Source of the DNA: Mitsuaria sp. GD03876
Lineage (GTDB): Bacteria; Pseudomonadota; Gammaproteobacteria; Burkholderiales; Burkholderiaceae_C
Reading direction: 5' to 3'
Length of the DNA stretch: 64,000 bases
Assembly (NCBI RefSeq): GCF_029840635.1
Contig: NZ_JAOCCU010000006.1
Location: 62,001-126,000 of the forward strand
The notes under the pieces are model-generated. The model saw only the letters and a program-made list of their open reading frames with translations, ran no database searches and was not told the origin of the DNA. This document shows positions 35,633-43,857 of this stretch, in pieces (position 1 is the first letter of the stretch; every line of letters begins with the position of its first letter). The position numbers and the translations under genes were made by a program.

Positions 35633-38005
35633 ATGCGCCCTCCGGTTTCCCGTCCCCGCCCGATCTCCCTGGCCGCCGCGCTGGCGGTCGCGCTGCCCGC
35701 GTTGACGGCGCAGGCCCAGGAGTCCGCCGGCCAGCCGCTCGTGCTCAAGGCCGTCAAGCAACTGCACCAGACCAAGCGCAAGGACGTGCGCCCGGCGATG
35801 GCGCTGAGCGCCGACCGCATCACCAGCGAGATGGACCAGACGTCCACCGCCGAGGGCGACGTCCAGCTGCGCTACGGCGGCATGCTGCTGAAGTCCAAGA
35901 CGCTGCGCTACGACTTCCCGCAGGACCTGGCCGTCGCCGAGGGCGAGGTCGAGCTGAGCCAGAACGGCGCCGTGCTGCGCGGCCCGAAGCTGGAACTGTT
36001 CGTCGACCGCTTCGAGGGCCAGCTCGACAGCCCGACCTATTTCTTCGCCGCGACCGGCGGCAGCGGCAGCGCCAAGGCGCTGCATTTCCTCGGCGACCAG
36101 CGCATGCGCGCCGACGAGGCGACCTACTCGACCTGCCCGGTCTCGGAGAACGGCGAGCGCAAGCGCGACTGGGAGCTGGTCACCAGCAGCCTGAAGCTGG
36201 ACTTCGACGCCGGCGAGGGCGTGGCCTCCAACGCGGTGGTGCGTTTCCTGGGCGTGCCCATCCTGGCGGCCCCGTCGCTGAGCTTCCCGCTCGGCGACCA
36301 GCCCAAGTCCGGCCTGCTGCCGCCCAACGTCAACATCGACAACCGCAGCGGCTTCGAATACGGCCAGCCCTTCTACTGGAGCATCGCGCCCAACCGCGAC
36401 GCGACGATCACGCCGTTCGTGATGACGCGCCGCGGCCCCGGCGTGGACAGCCAGTTCCGCTACCTCGAGCCCGGCCATCGCGGCCAGGTCGACTACGCGC
36501 TGCTGCCGCACGACCGCGTGACCGGGCGTTCGCGTTGGGACCTGCGGCTCAACGGCGCCGGCGACATCACGCCCAACTGGACCTACAACGTCCACACCGA
36601 GCGCGTCTCCGACGACGACTACTGGAAGGACCTGCGCAGCCGCATGCTGTCGCAGACGCCGCGCCTGCTGTCGACCGACGTGCGCACGCAGCGCGACTTC
36701 AGCTTCAACTGGGGCGAGATGCAGACCTACGCCCGGGTGCAGAAGTGGCAGCCGCTGCAGGTCGCGCAGGTCGAGGACAAGTTCGCGTCCCCCTACCAGC
36801 GCTCGCCGCAGATCGGCCTGCGGCTGCAGACCGGCGCCGACGAATCGGTGCTGGCGGGTTACCTGCCCACCGGCCGGCGCGCCCGGCTCGAGGGCGGCCT
36901 GGAGGTCGAGTACAACCGCTTCGACCTGCCCGGCGGCGCGCTCGGCACGCAGACGCAGACCGGCGAACGGATGCACCTGCTGGGCCACGTGAGCCTGCCC
37001 TTCAGCGGCGCGGCCTGGTGGGTGATCCCCAAGCTGTCGGTGAACGCGGCCAGCTACAACGTCGACCAGCCGCTGGACGCGACCGGCCGGCGCTCGATCG
37101 GCCGCACGATCCCGACCTTCAGCATCGACCACGGCTGGATCCTGGAGCGCAACACCTCGCTGTTCGGCCAGAACATGCGCCAGACGCTGGAACCGCGGCT
37201 GCTGTACGTGAACACGCCGTTCCGCGACCAGAGCGCGCTGCCCAACTTCGACGCGGCGCCGCGCGACTACAACTTCGATTCCGTCTTCGCCGAGAACCAG
37301 TTCTCCGGCGTCGACCGCGTCAACGACGCCGACATGCTGGCCTTCGGCGCGACCACGCGCTGGATCGAGGACGAGCGCGGCGAGGAACAGCTGCGCCTGG
37401 GCATGGTCCAGCGCTACCTGTTCCGCAACCAGCGCATCACCCCGGACGGCACGCCGCAGACGCACCGGCTCTCGGACGTGGTGCTGCTGGCCTCGGCGCA
37501 CCTGAACCAGGCCTGGTGGACCGACAGCACCATGCAGCTGAATTCCTCCGACGGCAAGGTCGAGCGGACGGTGCTGCGGCTGCGCTACTCGCCGGGGCCG
37601 TTCCGGACCGTCAGCGCGTCCTATCGCCTGGCCCGCGGCCAGAGCGAGCAGGTCGAGCTGGCCTGGCAGTGGCCGCTGTTCGGGCCGGACCGCAAGGCGG
37701 TGGCCGGCGGGCCGGGCTGCGCCGGCGCCTGGTACGGCGCGGGCCGCCTGCAGTATTCGATGCGGGACAAGCGCTTCACCGATTCGGTGATCGGCGCCGA
37801 GTACGACTCCGGCTGCTGGATCCTGCGCATCGGCGCGGAACGCCAGGCCACCGGCCGCGCGGAAACCAACACCCGGCTGATCCTGCAGCTGGAGCTGGTC
37901 GGCCTGTCGCCGCTCGGTTCGAATGCGCTGAAGGTGTTGAGAGACAATATTCCGGGTTACCGATCGCTCAGCTCCGAGCGTTCGGCATTTGGCACTTATG
38001 ACTGA
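35633..38005 (+). CDS. lptD: LPS-assembly outer-membrane protein LptD
   Basis: 790 residues. A signal peptide (cleavage after AQA near residue 28) precedes an OstA-type beta-jellyroll (ADRITSEMDQTSTAEGDVQLRYGGMLLKS...RMRADEATYSTCPV) and a long C-terminal barrel from about residue 200. LptD with LptE inserts lipopolysaccharide into the outer leaflet. Cysteines sit near residue 166 (TYSTCPV) and in the C-terminal barrel (GGPGCAGAWYG, YDSGCWILRI), consistent with the paired disulphides that mature LptD. It overlaps the surA start by 8 bp and is divergent from amgK, the arrangement known from other proteobacteria. Confidence 0.93.
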   Translation: MRPPVSRPRPISLAAALAVALPALTAQAQESAGQPLVLKAVKQLHQTKRKDVRPAMALSADRITSEMDQTSTAEGDVQLRYGGMLLKSKTLRYDFPQDLAVAEGEVELSQNGAVLRGPKLELFVDRFEGQLDSPTYFFAATGGSGSAKALHFLGDQRMRADEATYSTCPVSENGERKRDWELVTSSLKLDFDAGEGVASNAVVRFLGVPILAAPSLSFPLGDQPKSGLLPPNVNIDNRSGFEYGQPFYWSIAPNRDATITPFVMTRRGPGVDSQFRYLEPGHRGQVDYALLPHDRVTGRSRWDLRLNGAGDITPNWTYNVHTERVSDDDYWKDLRSRMLSQTPRLLSTDVRTQRDFSFNWGEMQTYARVQKWQPLQVAQVEDKFASPYQRSPQIGLRLQTGADESVLAGYLPTGRRARLEGGLEVEYNRFDLPGGALGTQTQTGERMHLLGHVSLPFSGAAWWVIPKLSVNAASYNVDQPLDATGRRSIGRTIPTFSIDHGWILERNTSLFGQNMRQTLEPRLLYVNTPFRDQSALPNFDAAPRDYNFDSVFAENQFSGVDRVNDADMLAFGATTRWIEDERGEEQLRLGMVQRYLFRNQRITPDGTPQTHRLSDVVLLASAHLNQAWWTDSTMQLNSSDGKVERTVLRLRYSPGPFRTVSASYRLARGQSEQVELAWQWPLFGPDRKAVAGGPGCAGAWYGAGRLQYSMRDKRFTDSVIGAEYDSGCWILRIGAERQATGRAETNTRLILQLELVGLSPLGSNALKVLRDNIPGYRSLSSERSAFGTYD

Positions 38006-39404
38006 ACTGCGTTCGATGCGACATCTCAAGCCTGTGGCGGCCACGCTCCTGTCCCTGACCGCCGCCCTGGCCGGCACGGCATCCTTGGCGCAGACCCCGC
38101 CCGCTGCGGCCGCGACGGCCGCGGCCGCCGCGTCGGCCCCCGCGCCCGCGCGGCCGGTCGTCGAGCAGCGTCAGCTCAAGCCCGGCGACTACATCGCCGC
38201 GATCGTCAACACGGACATCGTCGCGGCCTCCGAAGTGGTCCAGCGCACCGAGCGCATGCGCGACGAGGCCCGCCAGCGCGGCCAGACCGTCACCAACGAG
38301 CAACTGCACAAGCAGGCGCTGGACGGCCTGATCGACGAGCGCGTCGTCGTCACCTACGCCCGCGAGAACGGCCCCCGCGTCGACGAGCCGGAACTGGACC
38401 GCGTGGTCGCCAACGTCGCCACGCAGAACAAGCTGACGATGCCGGAGCTGCGCCAGCGCCTGTCCGCCGAGGGCATCGACTTCAAGCGCTTCCGCGAGAA
38501 CCTGCGCGACCAGATGCTGAGCGAGCGCGTGCGCGAGCGCGAGGTGCAGGGCCGCATCCGCATCACCGACGGCGACATCGACAAGTACCTCGACGAGCGC
38601 CAGGCCTCGCTGCAAGGCCGCGCCCAGCTGAACATCGCGCAGATCCTGGTGCCGGTGCCCGAGGGCTCCGGCCCGGTCGTCCTGGCCGAGCGCAAGGCGC
38701 GCGCCGAGGCGGCGCTGGCCCGCATCCAGGGCGGCGAGGACTTCGCCAAGGTCGCCCGCGAGGTGTCGGAAGACGCGAACAAGACCCGCGGCGGCGAGAT
38801 CGGCCTGCGCGGCGCGGACAAGCTGCCCGACGTGTTCGTCGACGCGGTGAAGGACCTCAAGGATGGCCAGACCCGTCCGGAGCTGCTGCGCTCCGAGGCC
38901 GGTTTCCATGTGCTCAAGCTGATCGAGCGCCAGACCGGCAAGACGTCGATCAACGTGGTCGTGCAGACCCACGCCCGCCACATCCTGCTGCGCCCGTCCG
39001 AGCAACTGAGCCCCGAGCAGGCGACCCGCCGGCTGCTGGAGTTCAAGCGCGCGATCGAATCCAAGCGCGCGACCTTCGAGATGCTGGCCCGCGCCAACTC
39101 CGAGGACGGCAGCGCCGCCGAGGGCGGTGACCTGGGCTGGGTGTCGCCGGGCGGCTTCGTGCCGGAGTTCGAGCAGGCCATGGACGCGCTGCCGCTGATG
39201 GGCGTGTCGGATCCGGTGCCGTCGCGTTTCGGCATCCACCTGATCCAGGTGCTGGAGCGCCGCGACGTGGTGCTCGACACCAAGCAACTGCGCGAGCAGG
39301 CCCGCAACGCGCTGCGCGAGCGCAAGTACGAAGACGCCTACAACGACTGGATGAAGGAAATGCGCGCGCGCGCCTTCATCGAGACCCGCGAGTGGCTGGA
39401 CTGA
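37998..39404 (+). CDS. surA: Periplasmic chaperone and peptidyl-prolyl isomerase SurA
   Basis: 468 residues from the ATG at 37998, which overlaps the lptD stop in ATGACTGA; a TTG at 37989 and an ATG at 38025 are alternatives. A signal peptide (LKPVAATLLSLTAALAGTASLAQ) and a low-complexity Ala/Pro stretch precede the SurA N-domain (DYIAAIVNTDIVAASEVVQRTERM). Two parvulin domains follow (AQILVPVPEGSGPV...GGEIGLRGADKLPDVF and ARHILLRPSEQLSPEQA...GGDLGWVSPGGFVPEFEQAM). SurA escorts outer-membrane proteins, including LptD, to the BAM complex, which fits the coupling. It is followed by rsmA after 18 bp; the pdxA gene that often lies between them is absent. Confidence 0.95.
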   Translation: MTELRSMRHLKPVAATLLSLTAALAGTASLAQTPPAAAATAAAAASAPAPARPVVEQRQLKPGDYIAAIVNTDIVAASEVVQRTERMRDEARQRGQTVTNEQLHKQALDGLIDERVVVTYARENGPRVDEPELDRVVANVATQNKLTMPELRQRLSAEGIDFKRFRENLRDQMLSERVREREVQGRIRITDGDIDKYLDERQASLQGRAQLNIAQILVPVPEGSGPVVLAERKARAEAALARIQGGEDFAKVAREVSEDANKTRGGEIGLRGADKLPDVFVDAVKDLKDGQTRPELLRSEAGFHVLKLIERQTGKTSINVVVQTHARHILLRPSEQLSPEQATRRLLEFKRAIESKRATFEMLARANSEDGSAAEGGDLGWVSPGGFVPEFEQAMDALPLMGVSDPVPSRFGIHLIQVLERRDVVLDTKQLREQARNALRERKYEDAYNDWMKEMRARAFIETREWLD

Positions 39405-39422
39405 GCGGCCGGGACTGAGTTC

Positions 39423-40196
39423 ATGGGACATGTCGCGCGCAAGCGCTTCGGCCAGCACTTCCTGACCGACAAGGCGGTCATCGACGGCATCGTCGACGCC
39501 ATCGGCCCGGGCGAGGACCAGGCGATGGTGGAGATCGGCCCCGGCCTGGGCGCGATGACGCTGCCGCTGCTGCAGCGCCTGCCGGCGTCCAGCCAGCCGC
39601 TGACGGTGATCGAGCTGGACCGCGACCTGGCCGCCCGCATGCGCAAGCGCGGCGACGTCACGGTCGTCGAATCCGACGTGCTGAAGGTCGACTTCGCGGC
39701 GCTGGCCGCCGAACGCGGCCGCAAGCTGAAGGTCGTCGGCAACCTGCCGTACAACATCTCGTCGCCGATCCTGTTCCACCTGCTGGGCGCGGTCGACCAC
39801 GTCGTCGACCAGACCTTCATGCTGCAGAAGGAGGTCGTCGACCGCATGGCCGCCAGCCCCGGCGGCAAGGACTACGGCCGGCTCAGCGTCATGCTGCAGT
39901 GGCGCTACGAGGTCGAGGCGCTGTTCGACGTGCCGCCGGAAGCTTTCGATCCGCCGCCGCGGGTCGTGTCGGCGATCGTGCGGATGGTGCCGCGCTCGGC
40001 GCCGGCGGTGCTGGACGAGGCGCTGCTGAGCGAGCTGGTCCAGTCGGCGTTCTCGCAGCGGCGCAAGCTGCTGCGCCACTCGCTGGGCAAGTGGCTCGAG
40101 GCGCGCGGCTTCCAGGGCGAATTCAACCTGCAGCGCCGCGCCGAGGAAGTGCCGGTCGACGAGTTCGTCGCGCTGGCGCAGGCGGTCGCGGGCTGA
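39423..40196 (+). CDS. rsmA: 16S rRNA dimethyladenosine transferase
   Basis: 257 residues. The opening [12 protein letters not shown] is the RsmA/KsgA signature, followed by the SAM-binding [15 protein letters not shown], the acidic [12 protein letters not shown], and the catalytic [12 protein letters not shown]. The C-terminal helical domain ends [13 protein letters not shown]. The enzyme dimethylates two adjacent adenines near the 3' end of 16S rRNA during small-subunit maturation. It is the third gene of the lptD-surA-rsmA unit and is followed by a strong hairpin at 40203-40230. Confidence 0.95.
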   Translation: MGHVARKRFGQHFLTDKAVIDGIVDAIGPGEDQAMVEIGPGLGAMTLPLLQRLPASSQPLTVIELDRDLAARMRKRGDVTVVESDVLKVDFAALAAERGRKLKVVGNLPYNISSPILFHLLGAVDHVVDQTFMLQKEVVDRMAASPGGKDYGRLSVMLQWRYEVEALFDVPPEAFDPPPRVVSAIVRMVPRSAPAVLDEALLSELVQSAFSQRRKLLRHSLGKWLEARGFQGEFNLQRRAEEVPVDEFVALAQAVAG

Positions 40197-40202
40197 CGGC
40201 AA

Positions 40203-40230
40203 AAAGGCCTTCCGTCGCCGGAAGGCCTTT
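40203..40230. terminator. Intrinsic terminator after rsmA
   Basis: aaaggccttccg / cggaaggccttt form a perfect 12-bp stem around a TCGC loop, preceded by AA and followed by gggctt. The U tract is short for plus-strand transcripts; on the minus strand the stem is followed by TTT plus TT, so it can also close transcription coming from the barstar side. Confidence 0.8.
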
Positions 40231-40266
40231 GGGCTTGCGTCCGGCCGGAGCCGGGGAACGCGATGA

Positions 40267-40284
40267 ACCCGCCGGGCGGCGGGT
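40267..40284. repeat. 7-bp-arm hairpin after the small minus-strand ORF
   Basis: acccgcc / ggcgggt around a gggc loop lies 8 bp beyond the stop of the possible small gene at 40292. No T tract follows. It may be a weak terminator. Confidence 0.35.
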
Positions 40285-40291
40285 CAGTCGA

Positions 40292-40477
40292 TCATGCGGC
40301 GCTGAGCCACATCGACGTGTCGAACGCGCTGCACATCATCGGCATGTTCATGCCGAAGTTGGGGTTCGGATTGGTCTTGGTGCTCTTGAGCACCGGCTTC
40401 GCTTCGGGGGCCACCTCAGTCGCCCGCTCCCATGACCCTGATTCTTGGGAGCGGGCTACTGAAAAGAATAGAAACAC
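40292..40477 (-). CDS. Possible small protein downstream of barstar, unrecognised
   Basis: An open frame of 61 codons begins at a GTG overlapping the barstar 3' end by about 22 bp; internal starts (GTG giving VAPEAKPVLK) are equally likely. The C-terminal part, KSTKTNPNPNFGMNMPMM then CSAFDTSMWLSAA, uses almost only G- or C-ending codons, unlike non-coding DNA here, and a hairpin follows the stop. The opposite strand shares the same third-position register and also has an open frame, so strand is uncertain. The Asn-Pro and Met-rich tail with a single Cys and Trp does not match a family I know. Confidence 0.35.
   Translation of the reverse strand: MFLFFSVARSQESGSWERATEVAPEAKPVLKSTKTNPNPNFGMNMPMMCSAFDTSMWLSAA
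40422..40456. repeat. 11-bp perfect inverted repeat at the barstar stop codon
   Basis: gcccgctccca and tgggagcgggc enclose a 13-nt loop and begin exactly at the barstar stop. On the minus strand it could act as a terminator or as an mRNA 3' stabiliser, but no T tract follows. Confidence 0.6.
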
Positions 40478-40851
40478 CGGAATGAGACCTTCCGCTCGGC
40501 CCAGAAGTCGGCCGCCTCGCGGAACACGTCGAGCAACTGCTCGCGGGCCTCGCGGTCGAACTTCGCATGGTCGGGCAACTGGTCCAGCACGACGACGAAA
40601 CCTGGTTGCGCGCCCGACTTGTGGACCAGGTTGGTCATGCAGTCGTACAGCGCGTCCATGTTCTTGCCGAAGTGCGCCGGGAACAGGAAGCTGCTGGCGA
40701 TCAATTCCAGCACGTCCTGTCTGGTGTCCGCGGACACCAGGTTGGCGTACAGGAAATGTTGGCCGGCGTCCTGCGCGGCCTGCATCAAGTCCTCGACCCG
40801 GTAGGCTCTGATCGCCTGCACGATGTTGGGACGGACTGTCTGCAAAAGCAT
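40456..40851 (-). CDS. Barstar-family ribonuclease inhibitor, orphan
   Basis: 131 residues from the ATG at 40851, which has an excellent AGGAGGAAC ribosome-binding site; the longer frame upstream is not protein-like. FLYANLVSADTRQDVLELIASSFLFPAHFGKNMDALYDCM is the barstar core, with the acidic surface and the GKNMDALYDCMT helix that plugs the ribonuclease active site in the known complex. Barstar-fold proteins neutralise barnase-type RNases as self-protection. No barnase-like gene lies on either side in this window. It sits in a pocket whose GC content is clearly lower than the flanks, suggesting transfer or a remnant of a toxin-immunity locus. Transcription probably starts from the TTGAGC/TACCAT promoter upstream. 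Confidence 0.85.
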   Translation of the reverse strand: MLLQTVRPNIVQAIRAYRVEDLMQAAQDAGQHFLYANLVSADTRQDVLELIASSFLFPAHFGKNMDALYDCMTNLVHKSGAQPGFVVVLDQLPDHAKFDREAREQLLDVFREAADFWAERKVSFRCFYSFQ

Positions 40852-40990
40852 TGTCGCGTTCCTCCTAGATGGGGTATCCGAGTTCATTCTGGGTAGGGCC
40901 GTGGCACCGGACAGTGCCCGCCACGGGGCCTGCGATCGTCGGTGGGGGAGGGCTCGCCAGCGAGGGTTAACCCTGAACTCTGAAACCAAG

Positions 40991-41019
40991 ATGGTACAGA
41001 AATGGCCCCGAATGCTCAA
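40991..41019 (-). promoter_or_regulatory. Sigma-70-like promoter of the barstar gene
   Basis: On the minus strand TTGAGC (41014-41019) and TACCAT (40991-40996) are separated by exactly 17 bp. Each matches four of six consensus bases. The 5' leader would be about 130 nt. Confidence 0.5.
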
Positions 41020-41031
41020 GCCGGTGTCTGC

Positions 41032-41058
41032 CACAATGCCTTAAAAAGCGGCATTGTG
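41032..41058. promoter_or_regulatory. 9-bp dyad upstream of barstar, possible operator
   Basis: CACAATGCC and GGCATTGTG flank a 9-nt AT-rich centre. The dyad lies just upstream of the candidate barstar -35 box, where an activator or repressor could bind. The remaining sequence from 40852 to 41246 is comparatively AT-rich and holds no recognisable gene. Confidence 0.45.
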
Positions 41059-41246
41059 AGCATGTGCACACATTCGTAGTAGCCCTAGCAAATACGAGTA
41101 GTCATCTCGCAGAAATTGGCTGGTGAGCCACTACAAACTTTTTCTATAGGCTGGGTCCGGGGTCGGGATTAGACGGCGTCCGATGACCCCGAAACGGGGG
41201 GCGCGGGCCCCTTGGGACCGTCCGCGCCGGGCGGATCCGGACGAAG

Positions 41247-41271
41247 GAAAGGGGGCCGACGGCCCCCTTTC
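41247..41271 (-). terminator. Rho-independent terminator of the malic enzyme gene
   Basis: gaaagggggcc / ggccccctttc is a perfect 11-bp stem with a 3-nt loop, 33 bp past the maeB stop; on the minus strand it is followed by CTTTCCTT-type pyrimidines. Confidence 0.75.
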
Positions 41272-41304
41272 GACGCACTGCGCGGCGACTCGCGCGGGGC
41301 GATG

Positions 41305-43602
41305 TCAGCGTGCCGCGTTCGCGTCGGCGACCGTCAGGGCGGTCATGTTCACGATCCGGCGGACGGTGGCCGACGGCGTCAGCACATGCACCGGCTTGGC
41401 CGCGCCCAGCAGCACCGGGCCGATCGCGATGCCGCCGCCGGCGGCCGTCTTCAGCAGGTTGTAGGCGATGTTGGCCGCGTCGATGTTGGGCATCACCAGC
41501 AGGTTGGCCTCGCCGGTCAGCGGGCTGTTGGAGACCAGCTCCGAGCGGTACTTCGGGTCGAGCGCGGCATCGCCGTGCATCTCGCCGTCGACTTCCAGCC
41601 AGGGCGCGATGTCCCGGAGCAGCGCCAGCGCTTCGCGCATCTTGACCGCGGACGGGCAGTTGCTCGAGCCGAAGTTGCTGTGCGACAGCAGCGCCGCCTT
41701 CGGGCGCAGGCCGAAGCGTCGCATCTCCTCGGCCGCCATCATCGTGATCTCGGCGATCTGCTCGGCGGTCGGGTCGTAGTTGACGTGGGTGTCGACCAGC
41801 ATCACCTGGCGGCCCGGCAGGATCAGGCCGTTCATGCAGGCGAAGTTCTTGACCCCGGGACGCTTGCCGATGACCTGGTCGATGTACTGCAGGTGCATCG
41901 CGGTGTTGCTCCAGGTGCCGCAGAGCATCCCGTCGACCTCGCCCTTGTGCAGCATCATCGCGCCGATCAGCGTCAGGCGGCGGCGCATCTCGATCTTGGC
42001 GAGCTGCTGCGTGACGCCCTTGCGCTCGGTCATCGCCAGGTAGGTCTGCCAGTAGTCGCGATAGCGGTGGTCGAACTCGGTGTTCACCACGTCGTAGTCG
42101 CGGCCTTCCTGCAGCCGCAGGCCGAAGCGCTCGCAACGCTGCGCGATCACCTGCGGGCGGCCGATCAGCGTCGGGCGGGCGATGCCCTCGTCGACGACCA
42201 CCTGCACCGCGCGCAGCACCCGCTCCTCCTCGCCTTCGGCGTAGGCGACGCGCTTGTGCTGCGCCTTCTTCGCGATCTGGAAGATCGGCTTCATCGTCGT
42301 GCCGGAGGCGTAGACGAAGCTCTGCAGCTTCTCCAGGTAGGCCGGCATGTCGGCGATCGGACGCAGCGCGACGCCCGAGGCCTCGGCGGCCTTGGCCACC
42401 GCCGGCGCGATCTTCATCATCAGGCGCGGGTCGAACGGCTTGGGGATCAGGTACTCCGGGCCGAAGCTCAGGTTGGCGCCCGCGTAGGCGGCGGCGACCA
42501 CCTCGCTCTGCTCGGCCTGGGCCAGCTCGGCGATCGCGTGGACGGCGGCGATCTCCATCTCGTCGTTGATCGTCGTCGCGCCGCAGTCCAGGGCCCCGCG
42601 GAAGATGTACGGGAAGCACAGGACGTTGTTGACCTGGTTCGGGTAATCGGTGCGGCCCGTGGCCATCAGCGCGTCGTCGCGGATCGCGTGCACGTCTTCC
42701 GGCGCGATCTCCGGATTCGGATTGGCCAGCGCGAAGATGATCGGCTTGGCCGCCATCGTCGCGACCATGTCCTGCTTGAGCACGCCGCCGGCCGACAGGC
42801 CCAGGAAGATGTCCGCGCCGGCGATTACGTCGCGCAGGCTGCGCTGCTCGGTGGGCTGCGCGTAGACGGCCTTGTCCGGGTCCATCAGCTCGGCGCGGCC
42901 CTCGTAGACGACGCCGGCCAGGTCGGTCACCCAGATGTTCTGGCGCGGCAGGCCGAGCTTGACCAGCAGGTTCAGGCAGGCCAGCGCCGCGGCGCCCGCG
43001 CCCGAGGTCACCAGCTTCACCGAGGCGATGTCCTTGCCCGCGACCTTCAGCCCGTTGAGCAGGCCGGCCGCGACGACGATGGCGGTGCCGTGCTGGTCGT
43101 CGTGGAAGACCGGGATCTTCATGCGCTTGCGCAGCTCGCGCTCGACGTAGAAGCAGTCCGGCGCCTTGATGTCCTCGAGGTTGATGCCGCCGAAGGTCGG
43201 CTCCAGCGCGGCGATCACGTCGACCAGCTTGTCCAGGTCGTGCTTCTCGTCGATCTCGAGGTCGAAGACGTCGATGCCGGCGAACTTCTTGAACAGGACG
43301 CCCTTGCCCTCCATCACCGGCTTGGAGGCCAGCGGGCCGATGTCGCCCAGGCCCAGCACGGCGGTGCCGTTGGAGATCACCGCGACGAGGTTGCCGCGCG
43401 AGGTGTAGCGGAAGGCGTTGGCGGGATCGGCGACGATCTCCTCGCACGCGGCGGCCACGCCCGGCGAGTAGGCCAGCGCCAGGTCGCGCTGGTTGATCAG
43501 CTGCTTGGTCGCGGCGATCGCGATCTTGCCCGGGGTCGGAAACTCGTGATATTCGAGCGCGGCCTGGCGCAGCTGGGCGCGTTTTTCTTCGGACGTGGGC
43601 AT
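41305..43602 (-). CDS. maeB: NADP-dependent malic enzyme with phosphotransacetylase-like C-terminal domain
   Basis: 765 residues, the length of MaeB-type hybrid malic enzymes. The start [27 protein letters not shown] fits the family. The N-terminal half holds the malic enzyme active site ([34 protein letters not shown]) and nucleotide-binding fold ([18 protein letters not shown]). From about residue 430 a phosphotransacetylase-like domain follows ([19 protein letters not shown] ... [26 protein letters not shown]); in MaeB this half is thought to be regulatory (acetyl-CoA) rather than catalytic. It decarboxylates malate to pyruvate, generating NADPH. Divergent 256 bp upstream is a DctSR-like two-component system, which suggests a link to C4-dicarboxylate use. 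Confidence 0.95.
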   Translation of the reverse strand: MPTSEEKRAQLRQAALEYHEFPTPGKIAIAATKQLINQRDLALAYSPGVAAACEEIVADPANAFRYTSRGNLVAVISNGTAVLGLGDIGPLASKPVMEGKGVLFKKFAGIDVFDLEIDEKHDLDKLVDVIAALEPTFGGINLEDIKAPDCFYVERELRKRMKIPVFHDDQHGTAIVVAAGLLNGLKVAGKDIASVKLVTSGAGAAALACLNLLVKLGLPRQNIWVTDLAGVVYEGRAELMDPDKAVYAQPTEQRSLRDVIAGADIFLGLSAGGVLKQDMVATMAAKPIIFALANPNPEIAPEDVHAIRDDALMATGRTDYPNQVNNVLCFPYIFRGALDCGATTINDEMEIAAVHAIAELAQAEQSEVVAAAYAGANLSFGPEYLIPKPFDPRLMMKIAPAVAKAAEASGVALRPIADMPAYLEKLQSFVYASGTTMKPIFQIAKKAQHKRVAYAEGEEERVLRAVQVVVDEGIARPTLIGRPQVIAQRCERFGLRLQEGRDYDVVNTEFDHRYRDYWQTYLAMTERKGVTQQLAKIEMRRRLTLIGAMMLHKGEVDGMLCGTWSNTAMHLQYIDQVIGKRPGVKNFACMNGLILPGRQVMLVDTHVNYDPTAEQIAEITMMAAEEMRRFGLRPKAALLSHSNFGSSNCPSAVKMREALALLRDIAPWLEVDGEMHGDAALDPKYRSELVSNSPLTGEANLLVMPNIDAANIAYNLLKTAAGGGIAIGPVLLGAAKPVHVLTPSATVRRIVNMTALTVADANAAR

Positions 43603-43857
43603 GGGGGCACTCTTGTGGTTGAAACCGGTCCGCCTTCGGAGGGCGGGTCGGCGATTGTAGGAGTCCGACCCGGCGGCGACAGTGCGGACTATGCGTATGC
43701 TGCATGTCGGCCAGGCCGCAGGGGCATACGCGGAAACGCGCATCGGACGGGGCTTTCGCGGCGCCATACTGCCTGCCCCGCCCGCGCGCGAGACGCGTGC
43801 GGGCGAACCTTTCAAGCGGCTTTCACGTCGCGTTCACGCCGAGCTTCTCCCCCCGCC

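Noticed and set aside
35135-38077. A 980-codon minus-strand frame opposite lptD
   Set aside because: It is the complement of lptD with a composition dominated by Val/Arg/Gln/Ala repeats and overlaps a clear lptD reading frame; its downstream end continues out of frame through amgK.
40823-41044. Plus-strand frame upstream of barstar as a possible barnase remnant
   Set aside because: The translation has no barnase motifs and it lies antisense to the barstar leader; no RNase-like sequence could be recognised in any frame.
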